Source: CADEEV01 sp032127875
GTDB lineage: Bacteria; Acidobacteriota; Vicinamibacteria; Fen-336
NCBI GenBank assembly: GCA_032127875.1
Contig: JAQBHI010000126.1
Location: 13,296 to 77,295 of the forward strand
Direction: 5' to 3'
Length of the DNA stretch: 64,000 nt
Made by a program: the position numbers and the translations under genes. Positions 1 to 9,215 of the stretch are shown one piece after another. Numbering within the stretch: the stretch's first letter is position 1; the number at the start of each line of letters is the position of its first letter. Below the pieces are notes generated by a model. The model was not told where the DNA came from. It did no database searches and saw only the letters and a program-made list of their open reading frames with translations.

Positions 1-1683
1 CGCATCCGGCTGTTCGCACGGCTGTGGGGCGAGATCCAGGACCTGCCGCGGCACCTGGGCCAGCACTCGGGCGGGATGGTGATCGCACAGGGCGCCCTCG
101 ACAGCGTAGTGCCGCTGGAGCCGGCCTCGATGCCGAGCCGGGTGATCGTGCAATGGGACAAGGAGGACTGCGCCGACTTGGGGATCATCAAGGTCGACCT
201 GCTCGGCCTCGGGATGCTGGCGGCCCTCGAGGACTGCATCTCGATGTTGCGTGGGCGCGGCGTCGAAGTGGACCTTGCGCACCTGCCGCAGGACGACCCG
301 AAGGTCTATGCGATGCTGCGGGAGGCCGACACCGTTGGCCTGTTCCAGGTCGAGAGCCGCGCCCAGATGGCGACGCTGCCGCGCCTGAAGCCCGAGCGCT
401 TCTACGACCTCGTGGTCGAAGTCGCGATCATCCGGCCGGGACCGATCGTGGGCAAGATGGTCCACCCGTACCTGGACCGGCGCGCCGGGCGCGAGGGGGT
501 CCGCTATCCGCATCCGTCGCTTGAGCCGATCCTCGCCCGCACGCTGGGCGTGCCACTGTTCCAGGAGCAGCTGCTGCGCATGGCGATGACGGCGGCCGGC
601 TTCACCGGCGGCGAGGCCGAGGAGCTGCGCCGGGCCATGGGTTTCAAGCGCTCGCAGAAGCGGATGGCCTCGATCGAGGCGCGGTTGCGCGCGGGCATGC
701 TGCGGAACGGCATCACGGGCGAGGCCCAGGAGCAGATCGTGCGCTCCATCGCCTCGTTCGCGCTGTACGGGTTTCCCGAGTCCCACGCCGCGAGCTTCGC
801 ACTCATCGCCTATGCCAGCGCCTACCTGAAGGCCTACCATCCGGCGGCCTTCGTGGCGTCGCTGCTCAACAACCAGCCGATGGGCTTCTACCATCCGACG
901 ACGCTCGTGAAGGACGCGCAGCGCCACGGAGTGCGCTTCGAAGCGGTGGACGTGACGCGAAGCGACTGGGACGCGACACTCACGGACGGCGGCGTGCGTC
1001 TCGGGCTGGGTTGTGTCGCGGGCCTGCGCCGCGAGGCGGGGGAGCGGATCGTCGTCGAGCGCGCAGGCGCAGCGTTCGCATCGCTGCAGGATTTCGTCGA
1101 CCGCGCCTCGCTGCGCCAGGACGAGTTGCGGATCCTCGCCGAGATCGGCGCGCTCAACGCCTTCGGACTGACTCGGCGGAGTGCCTTGTGGCAGGTGGAG
1201 CGCGCGGCGCGCCCGCGCGGGCCGCTGCTACGCGACGTTCCCGAGGTGCTCGATGACTCACCGCTGCCGGAGATGACGTTTCCCGAGCGCCTGACCCGGG
1301 ATCTTCGCGGCACGGGGCTCACGGCCGGCCCGCACCCGATGCTGCTCTATCGCGAATCGCTGGTGGCGCGCGGCGTGAGGCGCGCGGTCGAGTTGTCGCG
1401 GCTCGAGGACGGTGCGCGTGTGAGCGTGGCAGGCGCCGTGATCTGCCGGCAGCGGCCCGGTACAGCCAAGGGCTTCCTGTTTCTGACGCTCGAAGACGAG
1501 ACCGGCCTCGCCAACGTGACGGTGCGTCCCGACCTGTTCCAGCGGGCGAAAGGCGTTCTGGTGAACACCGGAATTCTCGAGGTCGAAGGCATCTTGCAAA
1601 ACCTCGAAGGTACGTCGGTCCGTGCGCTTTCCGTCCGGCCTCTGGGCAAAGCCCCTATCTCGATGTCACGGAATTTTCGATAG
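1..1683 (+). CDS. dnaE2: Error-prone DNA polymerase DnaE2 (ImuC), C-terminal part
   Basis: Partial gene: the frame is open to the first base of the window, so the 5' part lies outside; 560 codons are visible. DnaE2 is the C-family polymerase of the SOS mutasome with ImuA/ImuB and makes translesion DNA synthesis. Signature stretches are a HLGQHSGGMV segment at once, VQWDKEDCADLGIIKVDLLGLGM soon after (palm/fingers of the alpha-subunit family), the FALYGFPESHAASFALIAYASAYLKAYHP region, and an OB-fold near the end. It ends in SRNFR, close to the SR(D/N)FR end usual for DnaE2 and not for replicative DnaE. imuA/imuB, if present, should lie upstream of the window. It ends 4 nt before a convergent gene. 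Confidence 0.95.
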   Translation, partial: RIRLFARLWGEIQDLPRHLGQHSGGMVIAQGALDSVVPLEPASMPSRVIVQWDKEDCADLGIIKVDLLGLGMLAALEDCISMLRGRGVEVDLAHLPQDDPKVYAMLREADTVGLFQVESRAQMATLPRLKPERFYDLVVEVAIIRPGPIVGKMVHPYLDRRAGREGVRYPHPSLEPILARTLGVPLFQEQLLRMAMTAAGFTGGEAEELRRAMGFKRSQKRMASIEARLRAGMLRNGITGEAQEQIVRSIASFALYGFPESHAASFALIAYASAYLKAYHPAAFVASLLNNQPMGFYHPTTLVKDAQRHGVRFEAVDVTRSDWDATLTDGGVRLGLGCVAGLRREAGERIVVERAGAAFASLQDFVDRASLRQDELRILAEIGALNAFGLTRRSALWQVERAARPRGPLLRDVPEVLDDSPLPEMTFPERLTRDLRGTGLTAGPHPMLLYRESLVARGVRRAVELSRLEDGARVSVAGAVICRQRPGTAKGFLFLTLEDETGLANVTVRPDLFQRAKGVLVNTGILEVEGILQNLEGTSVRALSVRPLGKAPISMSRNFR

Positions 1684-1687
1684 CCCT

Positions 1688-2605
1688 TCAGGCGCTGGGA
1701 ACGGTTTCGTCCCCGCCGGCGTGTTCCAGGTACGACAACATGCCGCCCGCGAGCAGCGCGGTGTAGTCCATTGCCAACTCGAAGTTGTCCTCGAACACGT
1801 CCAGCAGGCCTTCGATCGTGCCGTGAAGGGCTCGCACGGGCGTCAGGGTGGTGGCCGAGAACCAGTGGCGGACCTCGGCCACCGCCTCCATCGCGCCGAT
1901 CGCGTGGGGATGGCCCACCTCGAAGCTGAGCTTGTGCGCCTGCGAAGCGCAGCCGACACGACCGTCGACCACCAGCAACACGTAGGGGGCGGGATCGGCC
2001 TCTGCCCACAGTGAGACGCCGGCGTCGAAGTGGACCTCGGTGAGGCCGCGAGACAGCTCAGCGAGGGCGTTGATGCTGCCGCGCGCGAAGGGCGTCATCT
2101 GGCGTAGAAAATGGATTCGTTCCACGAAGTCGAGTTGACCCGAGGCAAGATCCGTCGGCGGGGGTGAGGCTGGGAACTGCTGCGGCCCGACGCGCTGTTG
2201 CACCGAGATCGCCCAGCGAGAGAGGTATTGGAGCGTGCGGTGCACGATCACGAAGTGGTCCTCGCAGACCTCGAACAGTGCGTCCGCGTCGAGCTCCAAC
2301 GTGAAGCTGTCGACGTCCGCGATTCCAAGGTAGCCTCGGCTGTCCCGGGCGAGCACCGCCAGGGCGCCCATCGGCGTTCCCGGTCCTGCGCCGGCGACCG
2401 GGGTGCCCCCCCGGGAGGCGCGGATGTAGCCATCGAGCACGAACTGGATCCGGCTGACGGGTTCGCCCTCGCGTTGCACGACCGCGTCCTTCGGGAACGA
2501 CCGCTCGCGGAGCAGCTCCGCGAGCGCCGCCAGCGAGTCGTTTGGCAGCTGTGAGAAGGCCGGAACCTTTTTCAGATAGAGGATCCGCTCCAGCGTGCCG
2601 ATCAT
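1688..2605 (-). CDS. Cyclic-nucleotide-binding-domain protein
   Basis: A 305-residue soluble protein with one clear CRP-type cNMP-binding fold at about residues 1-115 (VPAFSQLPNDSLAALAELL, then VVQREGEPVSRIQFVLDGYI) and a second, more diverged copy in the C-terminal half. No HTH is visible, so it is probably not a transcription factor. It directly follows the HEAT-repeat transporter on the same strand. An upstream GTG at 2623 would overlap the transporter stop by 8 nt; I chose the ATG at 2605 because related proteins begin a few residues before the LKKVPAFS-like motif. In related genomes such a domain can be fused to the transporter-HEAT protein, so this may be its split-off sensor (inference). 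Confidence 0.75.
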   Translation of the reverse strand: MIGTLERILYLKKVPAFSQLPNDSLAALAELLRERSFPKDAVVQREGEPVSRIQFVLDGYIRASRGGTPVAGAGPGTPMGALAVLARDSRGYLGIADVDSFTLELDADALFEVCEDHFVIVHRTLQYLSRWAISVQQRVGPQQFPASPPPTDLASGQLDFVERIHFLRQMTPFARGSINALAELSRGLTEVHFDAGVSLWAEADPAPYVLLVVDGRVGCASQAHKLSFEVGHPHAIGAMEAVAEVRHWFSATTLTPVRALHGTIEGLLDVFEDNFELAMDYTALLAGGMLSYLEHAGGDETVPSA

Positions 2606-2615
2606 CCCGCCCCGT

Positions 2616-5345
2616 TCAGGCACGTTGCAGCTTTGCGCTCACGCCGAGCAGGTCGAGGGCCCGCTCCAGCGCGCGTGACACGAAGAACTGCTTTTCCGCT
2701 GCCTGCAGCGCTTCGAGCCGGGGCCGGAACGTCGTGAGCCCGAGTTCGGCGATGTGATGCGCTGCCAGGCAGCGTAGCGACTCGCTCGCCTCTTCGAGCA
2801 TCACGCCCAGCAGCGCCTCGTAGGGGAGGGTGCTAGGCGCGTGGAAGGGCCGCGCCCGGGCCAGGCGCTCGGCATCGGCCAGGTCGTCGTGCAACGAGAG
2901 CACGGCATCGCGCAGGGGCGGAAGCAGCAGGTTTTCGAGCAGCTCACGGCTGCTGGCGCGGATCCTGGCGTTGGCGCTGCTGCGGCCGCGGTAGATGCTG
3001 CGCAGGTCCTCGTGCCGGAACTGAAGCCCCAACAGACGGAACAGCCGTTCGACCGCGTGCGCCTGCTTGTCGCGGAGCAGGCAGACTAGAAGCTGGTGCG
3101 TTCGCGTGAGGCGCGTGCCGTCGGACGCGGCTCCCGCCTGGAGCGCGAGGCGCCAGTCGATCACCTTGAGAGCCGCCTGAAGAGTGGCGGTGGTGGCTCG
3201 GCCGAGGATGGCCCCGTCCAGCGGCAGCTCGGGAGCGTTGCTGTGGATCCGTCCGAGGCCGCGCAGGATCTTGAAGCGGACCATGCCGTCGGGCTCCGCC
3301 TCGAGCTGGCGCAGCAGCAGCGGGGCCGCGTCTTCCGGCGGGAAGGGGCTGATCGTCCGCGGCACGTGCCGCCGGATCTCCTGCGGCAAGCCGTAGTCGG
3401 CCGAGGCCCGTTCGAGAAAGGCAAGGCCTGCGGGGCCGTGCGCCAGGAAGGCCCCCCGCGCGGCGGCGCGCACGCTGCGTTGCGCCAGCATCGGCAGCAG
3501 CGCGGGGAGGAAGCGCTCGTCGGGCATCGCCGCCATGGCCTGGGCCACGTCGCTCAGCACTTCGCCTTCCGGCGCCTCGGACAGCTCGAGCAGCGTCGCG
3601 ACGAAGACCGCATCGGGCTGGAGGCGGATGGCTTGCGCAAGAGCCGTTCCGGCTTCCGGCGACTGGCTGTCGAGCAGCTCCGTCAGCGCTCTCTGGGTTT
3701 CGTCGGAGACCCAGCCGCCGGAGACGAGCCCGACCAGCGCGGCAGCTCGGACCCGCGGGCTGGAGTCGTGGCTCGCATGCTCGAGAGCCACCCTGTCGGT
3801 CTTGATCGCCACGCGCGCCCGAAGTGCGGCGGCGCGGATCTCGGGGTCGGCATCACTGAGCAGGCGGTCCGCGATGGACAGGAAGTCGGTGCGCTTCGCC
3901 GTGGTGAACAGCGCCAAGGCCCGCAGCGCGACGGCCTTGGATGGGTGATAGAGGATCAGTGCCGGAATCAGCCGCGCCTTGCCCTGGGTTTCGAGCAGGT
4001 CGAGGGCCCCCACGACCTCGGCGTCGTCGCTGCTGTTGAGGGCCGCGAAGATCGCCTCCAGCGAGCCCAGGTCGAGTTCCGGCACTTCGGCGCTGGTCAC
4101 GATCGAGCCCTGGCGCAGTGCCGTCCGAAACAGATCGAGGTAGTTGTCCTTGAGGTCGCTGGCCGTCACTATCCAGAGCGTGGCCAGGATCAGCAGCGTC
4201 AGGGCGAGGAAGGCGCTCTGAGAGATGAAGGCCACGGGCGTCAGGATCAGCAGCGATGCGAGCGCCTGCCCGCCGCGTTGGCAGGTGACATCGATGAACG
4301 GCTTGGCGCGGGCGCGGATCGCGTCGGGCAGCGGAACGTAGAGCAGCTCGGTGGCGGTGCGATGCAGGGAATGGCGCAACGACCCGTCGGCGCCCTTCAA
4401 CCACAGCGCCGCGGCGAGCCCGCCGCCCACGAGCAGAACGCTCGACCCCGCGATGAGCAGGGCGGGCAGCACCACGAGTGCTCGGTGCACGCCGAGCCGC
4501 CGCAGCAGCCAGCCGACCAGCGCCACCTGTACGATCAGTGCGAGGGCGTTGAGCAGCAGGTACACGCCCGCGAAGAATTCGCCCAGTGCTTCTCCGGGCA
4601 CGTACTTCACGACCGCGCTCTTGAACAGGTAGTCGGCGAGCGTCACCGCCATGGTCGAAGACAGCACCAGCCCGGCGAGCGGGCGCGCGTAGGGATGGCG
4701 CAGGATCAGCTTCATCGAGCCGGACAGGGAAAGCGCCATGCTCGGTGCCGGGGCCTGGGCGGTGGCCTTCGAGAACAGCGAGGGCCCCAGGCTCGAGACG
4801 AAAAAAAAGGCGGCGCTGGCGAGGATCAGGTGCCGGGAGGGCAGCGCCGCGGCTATCACGCCGGCGATGCCGGCGCCGAGGATCGCGCCCAGCACGCTGC
4901 CCGTGCCGATGATCCGGTACAGCCGCTTGGCCTGCGTGAGGTTGTAGATCTCCGAGAGCACGCCGTAGAACTGAACGGTGGCGACCGTGCCGAAGAGCCC
5001 GCACCAGATATACAGCGTGTACAGCAGCCAGCGCCCCCGCGGGACTTCGCTCAACTCCCAGAGCACGAAGTTGGCCAGGGCGGCAACCAGCAGCAGCAGC
5101 GACAACGTCGTGCGGCTCGAGAGCCGGCCCAGTCGCGGCGCGGGCAGCCGGGACAGCGCGAAGGCGATGGCCGCGATCGCGATGTACATGAAGGGCAGGC
5201 GCGTCGCTGGAATGCGCGCCAGGAACAGCGCGTCACGCGCCGTTTCGAGGAGGGTGTGACCCGCCAGGATCCCGAACAGGGTCACGAAGGCTGCCGCCGC
5301 GCCTCGTCGCTCCTCTGGCCGGACGTCACCCAACGTCGACAGCAT
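2616..5345 (-). CDS. NTT/Npt-like nucleotide-transporter-type membrane protein with HEAT repeats
   Basis: 909 residues. About residues 15-420 are highly hydrophobic with roughly 10-12 membrane segments and resemble the ATP:ADP antiporter (NTT/Npt) branch of the MFS (for example ETARDALFLARIPATRLPFMYI near the N-terminus). Residues about 430-900 are soluble and rich in alpha-helical HEAT-type repeats (RIRAAALRARVAI-like and RVRAAALVGLVSG-like units). Free-living bacteria have such proteins, and their substrate is unknown; nucleotide exchange should not be assumed. The ATG at 5345 is the first in frame and gives a normal N-terminus. The downstream cNMP protein starts within or just after its end. 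A truncated paralogue of its N-terminus lies immediately upstream. Confidence 0.8.
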   Translation of the reverse strand: MLSTLGDVRPEERRGAAAAFVTLFGILAGHTLLETARDALFLARIPATRLPFMYIAIAAIAFALSRLPAPRLGRLSSRTTLSLLLLVAALANFVLWELSEVPRGRWLLYTLYIWCGLFGTVATVQFYGVLSEIYNLTQAKRLYRIIGTGSVLGAILGAGIAGVIAAALPSRHLILASAAFFFVSSLGPSLFSKATAQAPAPSMALSLSGSMKLILRHPYARPLAGLVLSSTMAVTLADYLFKSAVVKYVPGEALGEFFAGVYLLLNALALIVQVALVGWLLRRLGVHRALVVLPALLIAGSSVLLVGGGLAAALWLKGADGSLRHSLHRTATELLYVPLPDAIRARAKPFIDVTCQRGGQALASLLILTPVAFISQSAFLALTLLILATLWIVTASDLKDNYLDLFRTALRQGSIVTSAEVPELDLGSLEAIFAALNSSDDAEVVGALDLLETQGKARLIPALILYHPSKAVALRALALFTTAKRTDFLSIADRLLSDADPEIRAAALRARVAIKTDRVALEHASHDSSPRVRAAALVGLVSGGWVSDETQRALTELLDSQSPEAGTALAQAIRLQPDAVFVATLLELSEAPEGEVLSDVAQAMAAMPDERFLPALLPMLAQRSVRAAARGAFLAHGPAGLAFLERASADYGLPQEIRRHVPRTISPFPPEDAAPLLLRQLEAEPDGMVRFKILRGLGRIHSNAPELPLDGAILGRATTATLQAALKVIDWRLALQAGAASDGTRLTRTHQLLVCLLRDKQAHAVERLFRLLGLQFRHEDLRSIYRGRSSANARIRASSRELLENLLLPPLRDAVLSLHDDLADAERLARARPFHAPSTLPYEALLGVMLEEASESLRCLAAHHIAELGLTTFRPRLEALQAAEKQFFVSRALERALDLLGVSAKLQRA

Positions 5346-5378
5346 GTACGGGCGATTTTACGACGATTGGCTGCGACT

Positions 5379-5398
5379 GCCCCGAAGCGTCTCGGGGC
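5379..5398 (-). other. Small hairpin between the fusion scar and the transporter
   Basis: GCCCCGA and TCGGGGC form a perfect 7-bp stem with a 6-nt loop, downstream of the subtilase-like scar on the - strand. There is no T-run on either strand, so it is at most a weak or Rho-assisted end signal. Confidence 0.3.
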
Positions 5399-5451
5399 GA
5401 GTGCGGAGCGGGCGGGGGGGTGCTTGGCAGCGCACTCCCCGGGTCTGCCGA

Positions 5452-5973
5452 CTAGAACGTCCTGGCGAGGTCGAGGGCGCTCTTGACGTCGATACGTTTG
5501 AAGGACAGACCGTTCTTCGGGTCGGTGATCGGGGCGCCGGTGCTCTTGAGGGCCGCCTCGATCTGGCCCGGCGAGAGGTCAGGCCGGGCCTGGAGCAGCA
5601 GGGCCGCGGCACCGGCAGCATGCGGGCTTGCCTGGGACGTCCCGAGGAAGGTCGAGGTCCCGCCCCCGCGTCCCGCTGCGCTGATCGCGGCGCCCGGCGC
5701 CAGCGTGCCCTGCATCAGCGTCGCGAAAGAGAGCCGAGCCTGAACCGAGGTGTAGAGGAGCCCCGTGGCCGTGTTCAGGACGGCCGCGACGATGTAGACG
5801 TAGGGCAAGGCCTCCGAGCCGAAGTGCGCGAGGAACAAGGCACTCGCGGCGGTCTCGAAGAACACCGTGGCGAGGCCCATCGCGAAAGAGTGCCCGAGCA
5901 TGAGCGAGGCGGACTGGCGCTCGCCGGGCTCGACACCCAGGGCCAGAGCCACTCGCCCTGCCAGCGAAGCCAT
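5452..5973 (-). pseudogene. In-frame fusion of a transporter N-terminus to a subtilase C-terminus
   Basis: One open frame of 173 codons made of two unrelated halves. Residues 1 to about 86 match the N-terminus of the neighbouring NTT-like transporter: a PGER motif, two membrane segments, and TAASALFLAHFGSEALPYVY, which parallels ETARDALFLARIPATRLPFMY next door. From about residue 90 the sequence is the end of a peptidase S8 domain: APGAAI, then the serine-nucleophile motif GTSQASPHAAG at 111-121, and a C-terminal VKSALDLA helix. The Asp and His catalytic segments are absent, so it cannot be an active protease. The junction lies near 5700-5720. The simplest history is one deletion that removed the end of a tandem transporter paralogue and the start of a subtilase gene. 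An assembly chimera is the alternative. Confidence 0.75.
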
Positions 5974-6049
5974 TTCGACCTCGTGACGAAGGTGCGACGA
6001 CGCCTCCCGCAGGCGCCGGCGAGAGACTATACGCGATAGAATCGCGGCG

Positions 6050-7933
6050 ATGGCGGCAAGTGCGAAGCGCGCGGCAGCGGCCGACGCGGATCCGGATTTC
6101 TCCCCGAGCCGCTACATAGCGCGGATCAGCCTGGACACCGGCAAGGAGATGCCCGGTCCGATCGACCCCGAGGAGTTGCTGGTGCACGCCCACCGCGACC
6201 GGCATCCGGTCGAGGTGGCCGCGCAGTTCGTGGCGAACCGCGTCGTCGGGCTGACCGGCAAGGAAGCCGTCGTGCGTCGCGGCCTGAAGGCCTTCAACAC
6301 GCTGGGTCGATGGCTCGTGAGCGGCGTGGGGGCCGCCTCGGGCAGCCGCGCCGTTGCGGAGCGGGCGAAGCGGCTGATCGGCGTCGTCGATCCCGGATTC
6401 GCCTTCCGCTTTCGCGAGCCGACGCACCTCTCCGACCGGCAGCTTCGGGAACGGGTGAGGAAGCTGCAGGGCGATGCGGCCGTGCGCCTCAAGGCGCGGG
6501 GTCGGAACCCGCGGCTCCGGATCCTCATGACGGGCGCCACCGGCTTCGTCGGCAAGGAGATCCTCAGCCAGGTCGCTTCGGACCGGCGCGTGGCGGAGCT
6601 GGTCGCGGTGCTGCGCCCCGAAACGCTCCGCGATCTGAAGACGAAACAGGTCCTGAAGGTGCTCTCGCCGGCGGAGCGTGGGGCGCTGCTCCTGAAACGG
6701 CTGCGTATCACCGGGACCCGCGCGCAGCGCTTCCGCTTCGTGGCCGGCGACATCGAGAAGCCCAACCTCGGCATCGCGGCCGGCGAGATCGCCCGGCTCC
6801 GCAAGACGCTCACGCACGTGATTCATTGCGCCGCGAGCGTTTCCTTCGACGACCCCTACGAAAGCTCGTTCCGAGCCAACGTGCTCGGTTCCCTGAACGC
6901 GCTGCGCTTCTCGCTGCAGATCCAGCAAACGCCCGGCTCCGCCTTTCTCCACCACGTCGCGATCGAGACCTCCTACATCCACGGCCGGAAGAAGCGTTCG
7001 ATCGCCCAGGAGCGCGCGCTGGTCTTCCCGCGGCACTTCTACAACAACTTCTACGAGCTCACAAAGGCGATGGCCTCGATCGAGACCGACCGCTTCCTCG
7101 TGGCGCGAGGCTTGCGAGTCGTGCAGCTCTTGCCTTCGATCGTGATCGGCGAGGCCCGCACCGGGAACAACCGCGGCGACCTGAAGGTCGTGAACGCGCC
7201 GATCAACGCCTTCGGCCGCGCCAAGGAGGCGGTGGATCGCTCGCACGGGGATCTGCTGGGCATGCCGAAGGCGCGCGTCATCGCTGCGCTCGCCTGTGTC
7301 TTTCCGGGCGACCCGAGCGCGGAGATGAACCTGGTCCCGGTCGACCGCGTCGCCGCCGGGATCCTGGCGGCGCTCGGCGTGAGCGCGGCCATCGGCGTGC
7401 GCATCCACCTCGCCACCGACAACCGGATTCCCTCCGAGGACATGCTACGCATCGTCCACGAAGAGCTCGGCGTGCAGGTGCGGCTGGCCGACCCCACGCT
7501 GTATCGCAACCTGACGATGCCGCTCGTGAAGACCGTCTTGGAACGCGTCGGCGAGCCCAGGCTGGGGGCGGCCCTGGAGCGGCTCTCGACGATCTTCGGC
7601 GCCTACGGGGAATGGGGTCAACCCGTCCACGAAGTCGGCAACGACGTGCGTCTGCTGGGCCTTGCGCTGCGGCGGCCCGACACGCGCCACGCCTTCCGCA
7701 TGCTGTGCCGTCACAACCGCTACGTCCAGGAATACGGACGCGTGCGCGACGCCGACGAAGTCGCGCGCCGGGAGCATGCCTGGGAAGAGGCGATCGACGC
7801 CATCGAGCACCGGACCGGGCGCCAGGCGTCGGCGATCCCGGCGGGGGAGTTCAGGGAGCTGCTCGTCGAGGAGATCGACCTCAAGGGTTTCGAGCGACGT
7901 CAGCCAGTACGCAAACGCGGAGGCGACGAATGA
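6050..7933 (+). CDS. NAD(P)-dependent fatty acyl-CoA/thioester reductase-like protein
   Basis: 627 residues. After a roughly 155-residue N-terminal extension comes a Rossmann domain with TGATGFVG at 161-168. The typical SDR/male-sterility pair is present, with YELTK at 335-339 as the YxxxK catalytic motif. This is the NAD_binding_4 branch that reduces fatty acyl-CoA or acyl-thioesters to aldehyde or alcohol; the exact substrate is not shown. It starts the + strand operon with a phasin-like protein, an SDR and an acyltransferase, which supports a lipid or storage-granule role (inference). Its stop overlaps the next start as ATGA. The ATG at 6050 leaves a 76-bp divergent gap to the fusion scar. 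Confidence 0.8.
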   Translation: MAASAKRAAAADADPDFSPSRYIARISLDTGKEMPGPIDPEELLVHAHRDRHPVEVAAQFVANRVVGLTGKEAVVRRGLKAFNTLGRWLVSGVGAASGSRAVAERAKRLIGVVDPGFAFRFREPTHLSDRQLRERVRKLQGDAAVRLKARGRNPRLRILMTGATGFVGKEILSQVASDRRVAELVAVLRPETLRDLKTKQVLKVLSPAERGALLLKRLRITGTRAQRFRFVAGDIEKPNLGIAAGEIARLRKTLTHVIHCAASVSFDDPYESSFRANVLGSLNALRFSLQIQQTPGSAFLHHVAIETSYIHGRKKRSIAQERALVFPRHFYNNFYELTKAMASIETDRFLVARGLRVVQLLPSIVIGEARTGNNRGDLKVVNAPINAFGRAKEAVDRSHGDLLGMPKARVIAALACVFPGDPSAEMNLVPVDRVAAGILAALGVSAAIGVRIHLATDNRIPSEDMLRIVHEELGVQVRLADPTLYRNLTMPLVKTVLERVGEPRLGAALERLSTIFGAYGEWGQPVHEVGNDVRLLGLALRRPDTRHAFRMLCRHNRYVQEYGRVRDADEVARREHAWEEAIDAIEHRTGRQASAIPAGEFRELLVEEIDLKGFERRQPVRKRGGDE

Positions 7934-8229
7934 GGGAAGAAGAAACGATCTTCGAGCGGCTGAAGATGCGCGGCGAGGAGATGTTCCAGCAGGTGTCCGG
8001 CGAGCTGATGAACAACCCACGTTTCGTGGCCGCGATGCGCTCGGCGCTGCGCGGCAAGGAGAAACTCGACGAAGCCTCGGCGCGTGCCCTGAAGGCCATG
8101 AACGTGCCGACGCGGAGCGAGTTCAAGAAAGCACTTCGCCGGATCGAGACGCTCGAGGCGGAGCTGGCCGCGCTCAAGGCCAGCAGCAAGCCGGCGTCGA
8201 AGCGGCGCCAGGCGAAGAAGGCGCGCTAG
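7930..8229 (+). CDS. Small PHA-granule-associated (phasin-like) protein
   Basis: 99 residues, helical, with a Lys/Arg-rich tail. The core reads NVPTRSEFKKALRRIETLEAEL at about 57-78, matching the motif LNIPSRREIAELTRKVEELS in the phasin at 11517-11954; this helix pattern is typical of PHA-granule-associated proteins and their coiled-coil tails. The basic end (KPASKRRQAKKAR) could bind nucleic acid, as in PhaF-like proteins. The start ATG overlaps the reductase stop (ATGA), so it is likely translationally coupled, and the SDR gene begins 5 nt after its stop. The granule role is inferred from motif and context. Confidence 0.75.
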   Translation: MREEETIFERLKMRGEEMFQQVSGELMNNPRFVAAMRSALRGKEKLDEASARALKAMNVPTRSEFKKALRRIETLEAELAALKASSKPASKRRQAKKAR

Positions 8230-8234
8230 CTTTC

Positions 8235-9215
8235 ATGCGCCGGCTGGCTGTCACGGGCGCCGGATCCTTCCTGGGCGGCAGACTGTTGCGGCGGCTGATC
8301 GAGACGCGCGGCGCCGACAAGCTCGTGGTGATCGACATCGCCGCTCCGCCCGCGACGCTCGAGGTCCGGCACCACGAGATCGACTTCACGCAGCCTGCCT
8401 CGGATGAGCGCTTGTTGCAGGTGCTGCGCGAGGAGCAAGTGGACAGCGTCGTGCATTTCGCCTTCTTCACGAACCCGCGCCGCGACAAGAGCTACGCCCA
8501 CGAGCTGGAATCGATCGGCACCTTGAAGCTGATGGCCGCGGCGGCTGCCGCAGGCGTGTCCCGCGTCGTGCTCCGCTCGTTCACTGCCGTATACGGGGCG
8601 CGCGGCCAGAATCCGAATTTCCTGACCGAGGAGCGCCCGCTGCAGCCGAATTCCGCGCTGGCCTGGGCGCGCGACAAGTTCGAGGCGGAGCAGCACGCGG
8701 CCTCATTCGCGCGGCGCTATCCCGAGATGGCGATCAGCGTGCTGCGCTTCGCGCCGCTGTTCGGGCCTGGCGTTCGGAACTTTTATACGCGCATCTTCGA
8801 CAACCGCGTCGTGCCGACGCTGATGGGCTTCGACCCGCTCGTGCAACTGCTGCATCCCGACGACGCCTTGGATGCCGCCGAGGCGGCCCTGGAACGGGGG
8901 GTGGCCGGCGCCTTCAACATCGTCCCGCGAAGCGCGATTCCGCTCGCCTCGATCCTGCACCTGGGCGCCAAGGTTCCGCTTCCGGTGCCGCACCCGCTCG
9001 CGTACGCGCTGTCCGACGCGCTGTGGGCGGCGGGTCTGGCCGAGGCCCCCGGTGCGTTCCTCGACTACGTGCGCTATCTGTGCGTCGCCGATGGCGCGCG
9101 GGCGGAGCGCGAGCTGGGCTTCCGGCCGCGTTACAGCAGCCGCGATGCCCTGCTCGCCTATCTGCGCTACCGGCATCCCGAGCCGGCTCCAGGGACGGCG
9201 GAGGCCACCGCGTGA
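8235..9215 (+). CDS. NAD-dependent epimerase/dehydratase family protein
   Basis: 326 residues of the extended SDR type. The N-terminus MRRLAVTGAGSFLGGRLL gives the dinucleotide-binding GxxGxxG-like turn (TGAGSFLG at 7-14). VVHFAFF follows, and a Ser/Thr-containing strand (LRSFTAVYGARG) occupies the usual catalytic region. The canonical YxxxK is not clear: an ARDKFEAE segment is where it would be expected, so the chemistry may be altered. The fold is clear but the substrate is unknown. It sits between the phasin-like gene and the acyltransferase gene, and its stop overlaps the acyltransferase GTG start (GTGA). Confidence 0.75.
   Translation: MRRLAVTGAGSFLGGRLLRRLIETRGADKLVVIDIAAPPATLEVRHHEIDFTQPASDERLLQVLREEQVDSVVHFAFFTNPRRDKSYAHELESIGTLKLMAAAAAAGVSRVVLRSFTAVYGARGQNPNFLTEERPLQPNSALAWARDKFEAEQHAASFARRYPEMAISVLRFAPLFGPGVRNFYTRIFDNRVVPTLMGFDPLVQLLHPDDALDAAEAALERGVAGAFNIVPRSAIPLASILHLGAKVPLPVPHPLAYALSDALWAAGLAEAPGAFLDYVRYLCVADGARAERELGFRPRYSSRDALLAYLRYRHPEPAPGTAEATA

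Noticed and set aside
3096..5486. Long + strand open frame opposite the transporter gene
   Set aside because: Antisense shadow of a high-G+C gene; Gln/Arg/Gly-rich, no domain.
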